Of a DNA stretch of 7,790 nucleotides, positions 1 to 5,775 are shown one piece after another. Source of the stretch: Deltaproteobacteria bacterium (GTDB lineage: Bacteria > Desulfobacterota > Binatia > Binatales > Binataceae); the NCBI GenBank assembly GCA_021780585.1, contig JAJXYM010000283.1:1-7790 (forward strand), read 5' to 3'. Positions within the stretch are counted from its first letter, which is position 1. Every line of letters starts with the position of its first letter. Both the position numbers and the translations under genes were made by a program. The notes under the pieces are model-generated. The model was not told where the DNA came from. It made no database searches and saw nothing but the letters and a program-made list of their open reading frames with translations.

Positions 1-370
1 AGCATCTCGCCATCATCACGGTGACGGTGCTTTTGCCGTTGGTGCCAGTGACGGCGACGATCGGCGCGCCGACGAAGCGCGATCCGAATTCGAGCTCGCC
101 AATGATATGGATTCCGGCCGCCCGCGCCGCGCGCATCAGCGGCGACGACGGCGGCACGCCCGGACTCGCGATCGCCAGCGCCACGCCGTCGAGCCACGCC
201 AGGTCCGCCGCGCCGAGCCGCAATTCCCCCTCCGGCAGCCCTTCGCGCGACAGGTCCGCGCGCGCATCGGCCATTATCAGCCGCGCGCCCCGCGCCGCCG
301 CCAGCCGGGCCGCGGCGCGCCCGCTCACGCCCAGCCCGATCACCATCGCGCGCTTGCCCGCAAGTTCCAT
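1..370 (-). CDS. murD: UDP-N-acetylmuramoylalanine--D-glutamate ligase MurD, N-terminal part (cut by window edge)
   Basis: MurD adds D-glutamate to UDP-MurNAc-L-Ala in the cytoplasm, using ATP, the second amino-acid step of peptidoglycan precursor synthesis. Only the first 123 codons are present; the gene runs off the left edge. The start is the ATG at 370-368 and gives MELAGKRAMVIGLG, a normal MurD beginning with a Rossmann-like nucleotide fold (GLGVSG, residues 12-17). IASPGVP at about 67-73 and the GELEF stretch at 91-95 are typical of the MurD N-domain. VTGTNGKST at about 107-115 is the ATP-binding P-loop of the central Mur ligase domain. It starts 13 bp after the mraY stop, in the standard dcw order. 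The Shine-Dalgarno is weak. The combination of order and SPG/GELE motifs favours MurD over MurC or MurF. The gene looks intact as far as visible. Confidence 0.93.
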   Translation of the reverse strand, partial: MELAGKRAMVIGLGVSGRAAARLAAARGARLIMADARADLSREGLPEGELRLGAADLAWLDGVALAIASPGVPPSSPLMRAARAAGIHIIGELEFGSRFVGAPIVAVTGTNGKSTVTVMMARC

Positions 371-383
371 CGTCCGCGCGCCG

Positions 384-1463
384 CTATCTCAGCTTGAGCG
401 TGCTGATCGCGATCAGCGCGCAGACGATCGAGATTATCCAGAAACGCGTCACGACCACCGTTTCAGGCCATCCGCCCAATTCGAAATGATGATGCAGCGG
501 GGCCATCCGGAAAATCCGCCGATGGGTCATCTTGTAATAATAGCGCTGCATGATCACCGAGACCGCCTCGAGCACGAAGACGCCGCCGGCGATCGGCAGC
601 ACCAGCTCCTGCTTGGCCAGCAGCGCCACCGCGCCGAGCGCGCCGCCGAGCGACAGCGCGCCGACGTCTCCCATCATCATCGACGCCGGATAGGCGTTGT
701 ACCAGAGAAAGCCCAGCGACGCGGCGATCAGCGCGGCGCAGAAGATCGCCAGCTCGCCCGCGCCTTCGACATGCGGCACGTCCAGATAACGCGCGAACTT
801 GAGGTTGCCCGAGACGTAAGTGAACAGCCAATAGCAGAAGCCGGTCGTCATCACCGGCCCGATCGCGAGGCCGTCGAGGCCGTCGGTCAGATTCACCGCG
901 TTCGAGCAGCCGACGATCACCAGCATCGCGAACGGCACATAGAGCCACCAGTGCAAATTCGGATGGAGCCGCTTGAGGAACGGGAACGTCAGATGCGTGT
1001 CGAAGCCGAGCAGCACGAACAGCGTCATCGCGGCGACGAACGCGCAGGCGAACTGCCAGAAGAGCTTTTGCGGTCCGCTCAACCCCATCCCGCGCCCGCG
1101 CCGCAGCTTCAGATAGTCGTCACAAAAACCGATTATCCCGAAACCGACCATCACGAACAGCGCCAGCCAGACGTACGGGTCCGCCGGATCAGCGAGCAGG
1201 ATCGTCGCCGCCAGCGAGGAGGCGAGGATCAGCAGACCGCCCATCGTCGGCGTGCCGGCCTTCTTCTGATGCGCGGCGGGAACGTCGTCACGGATCGTCT
1301 GGCCGATATGCGCGGCGCGAAAGCGCTGAATCAGCAGCGGTCCCAGCGTCAGCGACAGGGCCAGCGCCGTCAGACCCGCCAGCACCGAACGGAAAGTCTC
1401 GTAACGCAGGACGTTGAGGACGGGGTAACGGGTATGGAGCTGGAATAAAACCAGGTACAGCAT
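384..1463 (-). CDS. mraY: Phospho-N-acetylmuramoyl-pentapeptide transferase MraY
   Basis: MraY is the integral membrane enzyme that transfers phospho-MurNAc-pentapeptide from UDP to undecaprenyl phosphate, making lipid I. The protein has 359 residues, almost the same as the 360 of E. coli, with about ten hydrophobic segments. Family motifs appear in order: KKAGTPTMGG (67-76), the Asp pair DDYLK (115-119), NAVNLTDGLDGLA (188-200), GDVGAL (265-270, with Ala where GDxGSL is usual), and the histidine cluster HHHFE (324-328). The N-terminus, with NVLRYETFRS near residue 17, aligns from memory with the E. coli start. An in-frame TAA at 1487-1485 rules out a longer form. The ribosome site is ambiguous: GGGG lies only 3 nt from ATG and GGAGAG lies 13 nt away in the loop of a small inverted repeat. 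It is preceded by a 411-bp gap instead of murF, so it may have its own promoter; none is obvious. murD follows after 13 bp. Confidence 0.97.
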   Translation of the reverse strand: MLYLVLFQLHTRYPVLNVLRYETFRSVLAGLTALALSLTLGPLLIQRFRAAHIGQTIRDDVPAAHQKKAGTPTMGGLLILASSLAATILLADPADPYVWLALFVMVGFGIIGFCDDYLKLRRGRGMGLSGPQKLFWQFACAFVAAMTLFVLLGFDTHLTFPFLKRLHPNLHWWLYVPFAMLVIVGCSNAVNLTDGLDGLAIGPVMTTGFCYWLFTYVSGNLKFARYLDVPHVEGAGELAIFCAALIAASLGFLWYNAYPASMMMGDVGALSLGGALGAVALLAKQELVLPIAGGVFVLEAVSVIMQRYYYKMTHRRIFRMAPLHHHFELGGWPETVVVTRFWIISIVCALIAISTLKLR

Positions 1464-1468
1464 CGACC

Positions 1469-1491
1469 CCGTTAGACTCTCCGCTTAACGG
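1469..1491 (-). repeat. Short inverted repeat just upstream of mraY
   Basis: CCGTTA at 1469-1474 and TAACGG at 1486-1491 form a perfect 6-bp inverted repeat with an 11-base spacer, ending 6 bases before the mraY ATG. Read on the minus strand, the loop holds GGAGAG, the best anti-16S match near this gene but 13 nt from the ATG when linear. A folded stem would change its effective distance or accessibility. The stem is short, so a role in translation control is only a guess. Confidence 0.35.
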
Positions 1492-1564
1492 ACGGCGCGC
1501 AAGCGCCCCGCGGCGCGCCGCGCCGATACGTGGTTTTTCCGTCCGTTTCCGGCGTCCGAAAGAT

Positions 1565-1581
1565 GGTTGCATGATGCAACC
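1565..1581. repeat. Perfect 17-bp palindrome upstream of mraY (operator-like)
   Basis: GGTTGCAT, a central G, then ATGCAACC: two perfect 8-base arms around one base. It lies about 100 bp upstream of the mraY start inside the murF gap. The near-absent loop and balanced base composition look more like a binding site for a dimeric DNA-binding protein than an RNA hairpin. As RNA it could still fold with a 7-bp stem and 3-nt loop. There is no T-run after it on either strand, so it is a poor terminator. The cognate protein is unknown. Confidence 0.5.
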
Positions 1582-1608
1582 GCATGTCCGAGCGCGACCT
1601 GCCGAGGC

Positions 1609-1665
1609 AAGCCTCCCCGCCGCCGCATCCCCGCCCCGCCGCGCCGCCCTTCGGCGCGGAGGCTT
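1609..1665. repeat. Nested GC-rich hairpin in the murF gap
   Basis: The inner stem is CCGCGCCG (1639-1646) with CGGCGCGG (1652-1659), 8 perfect GC pairs around a 5-base CCCTT loop. The outer arms AAGCCTCC (1609-1616) and GGAGGCTT (1658-1665) are also a perfect inverted repeat, sharing two bases with the inner stem, so AAGCCT/AGGCTT can close the structure below it. No T-tract follows. It may be a dispersed palindromic element, an mRNA-stabilising hairpin, or a Rho-assisted pause site. Confidence 0.5.
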
Positions 1666-1743
1666 CCCCCAGCACGTCGCTCGCGTCCGGCGTGACCTCC
1701 CTCACCCGCGCAATCGCTTACGGCCGGGCCGCGCGCGCGCCCG

Positions 1744-1797
1744 CGTATGCCGGAATTGACGCGGCCGATCCGGCGCGCCGACAATTCCGGGCATGCG
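1744..1797. repeat. Long imperfect inverted repeat (15-bp stem), REP-like
   Basis: The left arm at 1744-1758 (CGTATGCCGGAATTG) pairs with the right arm at 1782-1797 (CAATTCCGGGCATGCG). This gives 15 pairs including one T-G wobble and one bulged G (1791), around a 23-base GC-rich loop. The stem is the strongest in the window and lies about 80-130 bases after the murE stop. The left arm read on the minus strand would encode IPAYAG, a phrase often produced when small dispersed palindromic repeats are translated. A REP/MITE-like element is therefore plausible, but this is inferred from resemblance only. Confidence 0.55.
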
Positions 1798-1806
1798 TCC
1801 GCCATC

Positions 1807-1825
1807 CCGCGCGGATCGCGCGCGG
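1807..1825. repeat. GC-only hairpin downstream of murE
   Basis: CCGCGCG (1807-1813) and CGCGCGG (1819-1825) form a perfect 7-bp stem with loop GATCG, about 50 bases beyond the murE stop in the direction of transcription. No T-run follows, so it is not a standard intrinsic terminator. In alternating GC sequence such pairing also arises easily by chance. Confidence 0.35.
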
Positions 1826-1874
1826 CCGGCCGATCGTTTCGATTTCTCCCTGCCGCCATCCAGTGGCGCCGCCG

Positions 1875-3416
1875 TCAGTTTTCCGCCGGCGGCTCCGTCG
1901 CGCCCATCCGCGCGACAATTTCGCGCACCACCGCGCGATCGTCGAAATCCAGCCGTCGTCCCGCGACGAGCTGGTAATCCTCATGGCCCTTGCCGGCGAT
2001 CACGACGATATCGCCGGCCGCCGCGATCCGCAGGCCGACGGCGATCGCGTCGCGCCGATCCGGCTCGACGATATAGCCGCGTTCGCCGCGCGCCGCCGCC
2101 GCTTCGCCAATTCGGGCGAGGCCGCATTCGCGCAATCCGTCCTCGACCTCGGCGATAATCCGCAGCGGCTCCTCGGTGCGCGGATTATCCGAAGTGAGCA
2201 CGGCGGCGTCGGCCAGCCGCCCGGCGATCGCGCCCATGATCGGCCGCTTGCCGCGATCGCGATCGCCGCCGCAGCCAAAGACGCATACCAGCCGGCGCGG
2301 ACCGAGCGCGCGCAGGGCGCCGAGCACGGCCTCGAGCGCGTCCGGCTTATGGGCGTAATCGACCAATACCTTGACGCCGGGCGGTCCGCCGACCGACTCC
2401 AGCCTGCCGGGGGCCCCCGGACACCGCCGCACCCCCTCCGCCACCGCCTCTGGTTCGATGCCGAGGGCCACCGACACGGCGGAGGCCCCAAGGATATTGA
2501 GCAGATTGATTTCGCCGAGCAGCGGCGAATTGATCGCGAAACGCCGGCCGAACGCATTGATCGTCGCGCGTACGCCGTCGAGACCGGCGCTGTAGCTCTC
2601 CGGATAGACGTCGAGCGCGCGGTCGAGGCCAAAGCTCAGCTTGCGGCCGGCGCAGGCCCGCAGCACGCGCTGGCCGAAGGGCTCGTCGCCGCGCGCCGCC
2701 GCGATCGCGTCGCGCCATACGCTGCGTGGCAGAATCTCGGTGAACAACCTGAGTTTGGCGGCGAAGTAATCCTCGAGCGTGCCGTGATAGTCGAGATGGT
2801 CGCGGCCCAGATTGGTGAACAGGCAGGCGCGGAAGGCCAGCCGATCGACGCGGCGCTCGGCGATTCCGATCGACGAAATTTCCGCCGCCGCCGCCTTCAC
2901 GCCGCCGGCCTCCATCGTGGCCAGCGCCGCTTCGAAATCGATCGACTCGGGCGTCGTGAGGCCGCCATGAAGCTTGCGGCCGCCGGCGAACACGCCGATC
3001 GTCCCGATCAAGCCGCAGGGCCGTCCGGCGGCCGCGAAAATCGACTCGATCAGCCAGGTCGTGGTGGTTTTGCCGCTGGTGCCAGTGACGCCGATCAGGT
3101 CCATCCGATGGCTGGGCGCGCCGAAGAAGCGCGCCGCCGCAATTCCCATCACGACCCGCGGTTCGGCGCTTTCGATCAAGGCAAACGCGGGGCGCGCCGT
3201 CTCGACCACCCCACCGCGCGCCACCACCGCGCGCGCCCCGCGCTTCAATGCGTCCTCGATATGCGCGCGCCCCGCCACGGCGTCGCGCGCGGTCGAAAAG
3301 AACAGATCGCCCGGCCGCGTCCGGCGCGAGTCGTAACCCAGACCGCCGATCTCAATCGCCAGATCGCCGTGAATCCGACCGACCGGCGCTCCCGCGATCA
3401 ATTCCGCGAGCGTCAT
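1875..3416 (-). CDS. murE: UDP-N-acetylmuramoyl-L-alanyl-D-glutamate--2,6-diaminopimelate ligase MurE
   Basis: MurE is the ATP-dependent cytoplasmic ligase that adds the third stem-peptide residue. The 513-residue length is normal. The N-domain contains GLGYDSRRTRPGDLFF (25-40). The central domain has the P-loop GVTGTSGKTTTT (109-120), TTPE (154-157), EISS (179-182), RDHLDYHG (205-212) and K221 in FAAKLRLF, which should be the carbamylated lysine. The C-domain has DYAHKPDALE (353-362), GCGGDRDRGKRP (381-392), DNPRTEEP (410-417) and GKGHE (475-479). DNPR marks meso-DAP specificity in this family. The position after EVSS is Ile183 rather than the usual His. ATG 3416-3414 overlaps the ftsI stop by four bases, and GGAG sits 6 nt upstream, so this start is secure. 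It stands alone, not fused to MurF, and the gene usually next to it, murF, is absent. Confidence 0.97.
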   Translation of the reverse strand: MTLAELIAGAPVGRIHGDLAIEIGGLGYDSRRTRPGDLFFSTARDAVAGRAHIEDALKRGARAVVARGGVVETARPAFALIESAEPRVVMGIAAARFFGAPSHRMDLIGVTGTSGKTTTTWLIESIFAAAGRPCGLIGTIGVFAGGRKLHGGLTTPESIDFEAALATMEAGGVKAAAAEISSIGIAERRVDRLAFRACLFTNLGRDHLDYHGTLEDYFAAKLRLFTEILPRSVWRDAIAAARGDEPFGQRVLRACAGRKLSFGLDRALDVYPESYSAGLDGVRATINAFGRRFAINSPLLGEINLLNILGASAVSVALGIEPEAVAEGVRRCPGAPGRLESVGGPPGVKVLVDYAHKPDALEAVLGALRALGPRRLVCVFGCGGDRDRGKRPIMGAIAGRLADAAVLTSDNPRTEEPLRIIAEVEDGLRECGLARIGEAAAARGERGYIVEPDRRDAIAVGLRIAAAGDIVVIAGKGHEDYQLVAGRRLDFDDRAVVREIVARMGATEPPAEN

Positions 3417-5491
3417 CGCCGGCTCCGCCGCGCCGCGCGCGCCTTTGGCCGTGAATGTGGACGCGGCGCTGAATTGCCGTTCGGCGCGGCGCCGCCCGAG
3501 ATCTCGGCCGGATCGCCGGAGAGCGTCAGTTCGATCGCCTTTCCGCCGCCGGACGCGGCCCCAGGCCGCGGCGATTGCGCGACGACATAGCCGTGGCCCT
3601 TGACCGCAAGCGCCAGGCCGCGCGCGCGGGCCAGCGCGAAAGCGTCGCGCAGGCTCGCGCCGCGAAAATCGGGAATCGCGCCGCGATCGCCGTCCGTATA
3701 CTCCCCTGGAGTATCATTCGCCGGCGCCGGCGCGATCGCGCTTGCGGATTCGGGCGCTTCCGCTCCGAACGGCAGCAGGCTCGCGGTATCGTATGAGGGC
3801 GGCGCGGCGGCCGGAGCGACGCCCAGGCGATCGAGCGCCGCCGCCGCGATTTCGCTGAACACCGGGGCCGCGTAGAGCCCGCCGAAATGGCCGTGCGCGA
3901 CGTCGTAAAGCACCACCAGAATCACCAGGCGCGGATCCTCCGCCGGCACGAAGCCGACGAACGACGCGACCAGCCGTCCCTGGTAGTAGCCGCCGGTGGC
4001 GGGGTTCACCATCTGCGCCGTGCCGGTCTTGCCGGCCACCGCGAAGTCCGCGACCCGCGCGAGGCGGCCGGTGCCGTCGGCGCCGCTGACCACGCCGCGC
4101 AGCAGCAGGTTCATGCGATGGGCCACGGCGGGCGGAATCGCGCGTCCGAGCGCCTGCGGCGTATGGCTCAGGATTTCATCGCCGGCGTTGTCGTAGGCCG
4201 CCTTGACTACGTACGGCCGCATCACCATCCCGCCGTTGGCGATCGCCGCGTAGGCCACCGCGAGCTGAATCGGCGTGACCGCGACGCCCTGGCCGAAGCC
4301 GTGGTCGGCGAGTTCGATCGGCTTCCAGTCGGCCGCCGGCCGCACGATTCCCGCCGCCTCGCCGGGCAGGTCGATACCGGTACGCCGGCCGAGGCCGAAC
4401 GCCGCCATCCCGTCGGCGAAGCGCCGCGCGCCCAGGACGAGCGCGATTTTCGCGGCGCCGATATTCGATGAAACTTCGATAATGCCGCCCAGATTGAGCC
4501 AGCCGTGGCGATCGTCGTCGTGGATCAAGCGTCCGCCAAAGCGCCATTGGCCATTCTCACAGTAAATCGTTTGCGCCGGCGTGAGCGCGCGATCGGTGAG
4601 CGCGATCGAACCGAGCAGGCCCTTCATCGTGGAGCCCGGCTCGAAGGCGTCCTGCACCGCCGTGTCGTGCAGGCGTTCGTCGCCCTTGACCCCGGCGCCG
4701 GCCGCGTTGGCGAGCGCGAGCACTTCGCCGGTGAAGGGATCAAGCACGACGGCGGCGCCGCGGCGGGCGCCGCTCCTGGCGACCTCGGCCGCAAGGTAAT
4801 TTTCGGCGACCGCCTGAATCGAGGAATCGATCGTCAGCGTCAGGCGCGCGCCCGGCTCGGGACCGCGCAGCGCCAGCGGCGAATCGAGAATCGGATGGCC
4901 CAGCGCGTCATGGTAGAACTCGAGTTCGACCGGCGCGCCGCGCACCAGGCGGTCGTATTGCAATTCCACCCCGGAGAGCCCCTGGCCATCCGTGCCCGCC
5001 AACCCCACCACCGACGCCGCCAGGTTGCTCTCCGGGTAATAGCGTTTGTATTCGCTGATCGCGCCGACGCCGTCGAGGCCCAGGTCGGCGACCGCCCGGG
5101 CGCGATCGGGCGCCAGATGGCGCCTCAGCCAGACAAACGGCTCCGGCCGGTTGAGACGCGCCTCGAGTTCCGCCGGCGCCAGCCCAATCGCCCGCGCCAG
5201 CGCCGCGCGATCGGCCGCGGTCGAACGGCTCAGCAGGCGGCGCGGACGCGCGTAGATCGAGCGCGTCTCGGCCGAAAGCGCCAGCGGATTCCCGTCGCGA
5301 TCGACGATCGCGCCGCGCACCGCCGCAAGCGTGGTCACCGCGGTATGCTCGCTGCGGGCGATCGCCGCCAGCCGCGGCCCGTCGACCAGAACGAGCGTCG
5401 CCAGCCGCGCCGCCGCCACGACGAAGAGCGCCGCCAGCCCGAGCGTGAGTGCGCCAATCCGCATCCGGCGCTGGCGGAACGCCTCGTTCAT
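3413..5491 (-). CDS. ftsI: Division-specific class B penicillin-binding protein (FtsI/PBP3 or SpoVD-like) with C-terminal PASTA domain
   Basis: This transpeptidase crosslinks septal peptidoglycan in the periplasm as part of the divisome. The 692-residue protein starts with a basic cytoplasmic stub and one membrane anchor (about 11-36). The class B dimerisation region follows, with RGAIVDRDGNPLA (59-71) and the YYPESNLAASVVG stretch (151-163). The transpeptidase has all three active-site motifs: EPGSTMK (catalytic Ser287, Lys290), SSN (341-343) and KTGTAQ (488-493). An Ala/Pro-rich linker (about 555-604) leads to one PASTA domain (about 605-658), then a tail ending in a strongly basic stretch (677-692). 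A PASTA domain and the length differ from E. coli FtsI (588 aa) and resemble SpoVD-type and deltaproteobacterial PBPs. The start ATG 5491-5489 overlaps the ftsL stop by four bases; the end overlaps the murE start in the same way. No strong Shine-Dalgarno is seen, so translation probably depends on coupling to ftsL. Confidence 0.96.
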   Translation of the reverse strand: MNEAFRQRRMRIGALTLGLAALFVVAAARLATLVLVDGPRLAAIARSEHTAVTTLAAVRGAIVDRDGNPLALSAETRSIYARPRRLLSRSTAADRAALARAIGLAPAELEARLNRPEPFVWLRRHLAPDRARAVADLGLDGVGAISEYKRYYPESNLAASVVGLAGTDGQGLSGVELQYDRLVRGAPVELEFYHDALGHPILDSPLALRGPEPGARLTLTIDSSIQAVAENYLAAEVARSGARRGAAVVLDPFTGEVLALANAAGAGVKGDERLHDTAVQDAFEPGSTMKGLLGSIALTDRALTPAQTIYCENGQWRFGGRLIHDDDRHGWLNLGGIIEVSSNIGAAKIALVLGARRFADGMAAFGLGRRTGIDLPGEAAGIVRPAADWKPIELADHGFGQGVAVTPIQLAVAYAAIANGGMVMRPYVVKAAYDNAGDEILSHTPQALGRAIPPAVAHRMNLLLRGVVSGADGTGRLARVADFAVAGKTGTAQMVNPATGGYYQGRLVASFVGFVPAEDPRLVILVVLYDVAHGHFGGLYAAPVFSEIAAAALDRLGVAPAAAPPSYDTASLLPFGAEAPESASAIAPAPANDTPGEYTDGDRGAIPDFRGASLRDAFALARARGLALAVKGHGYVVAQSPRPGAASGGGKAIELTLSGDPAEISGGAAPNGNSAPRPHSRPKARAARRSRR

Positions 5492-5775
5492 GGCATCACC
5501 ACGACTTGCGCGGGCGCGGCGGGCGCAAGGCCGTATTTGGGCGCGAGGGCGCGCAGGCGCGGGCGCGCTTCAAGTTCCGCCGCCTCCAGCCGCAATTGCT
5601 GATCGCGGGTTTCCAGATCGCGCAATTCGAGCCGCAGCGCGGAGAGCCGGTAACCCTCCTGCGTGATTTCCAGACGGACCATCAGGGTGGCGAAGCCGGC
5701 GGCGACGATCGCGACCCCCAGCAATGCGGCCAGCAGCCGCGAGGGCGGCGCGGCCGGACGCGTCCGGCGGCTCAT
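5488..5775 (-). CDS. ftsL: Cell division protein FtsL
   Basis: FtsL is a small bitopic membrane protein that joins FtsB and FtsQ and helps activate septal synthesis by FtsW and FtsI. I choose the ATG at 5775-5773, giving 95 residues. It overlaps the rsmH stop by four bases (ATGA), and GAGAGGG stands 7 nt upstream. The ATG 7 codons earlier (5796) has no Shine-Dalgarno and would overlap rsmH by 25 bp. Layout fits the family: a basic cytoplasmic N-terminus, one helix at about 14-33 (LLAALLGVAIVAAGFATLMV), then a charged heptad-like coiled coil at about 36-72 rich in Leu, Glu and Arg, and a short Ala/Pro tail. The sequence is poorly conserved in this family, so the name rests on size, topology and its place between rsmH and ftsI. 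Confidence 0.87.
   Translation of the reverse strand: MSRRTRPAAPPSRLLAALLGVAIVAAGFATLMVRLEITQEGYRLSALRLELRDLETRDQQLRLEAAELEARPRLRALAPKYGLAPAAPAQVVVMP

Larger units (their letters stand above)
1464..1874. other. Non-coding gap in the murF position, rich in inverted repeats
   Basis: This 411-base stretch lies between the murE stop and the mraY start, where most dcw clusters carry murF (about 1.3-1.4 kb). Short open frames cross it on both strands (up to 124 codons on the minus strand at 1485-1859). Their translations are low-complexity Arg/Ala/Gly and show no Mur ligase motif such as TGTNGKT, so I read no gene here and no recognisable murF remnant. What it holds is structure: inverted repeats at 1469-1491, 1565-1581, 1609-1665, 1744-1797 and 1807-1825. 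There is no T-tract typical of an intrinsic terminator. No convincing -35/-10 pair was found on the minus strand for mraY. The region could be a deletion scar, a site of inserted small palindromic repeats, or a processing or regulatory leader for mraY. Confidence 0.7.

Noticed and set aside
21..1448. 475-codon plus-strand ORF opposite mraY and murD
   Set aside because: It lies fully antisense to well-conserved mraY and murD, with His/Arg/Gln-rich composition and no domain.
1485..1859. 124-codon minus-strand ORF in the murF gap
   Set aside because: Gly/Arg/Ala-rich translation across several palindromes, no Mur ligase motif, no clear ribosome site; more likely an accidental open frame.
1584..3590. 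668-codon plus-strand ORF opposite murE and the murF gap
   Set aside because: Its translation is low-complexity Arg/Ala/Asp-rich and mirrors the codon periodicity of murE on the other strand. This is an antisense shadow common in GC-rich genes.
4505..5602. 365-codon plus-strand ORF opposite ftsI
   Set aside because: Antisense shadow of the ftsI reading frame, Arg/Gln-rich.
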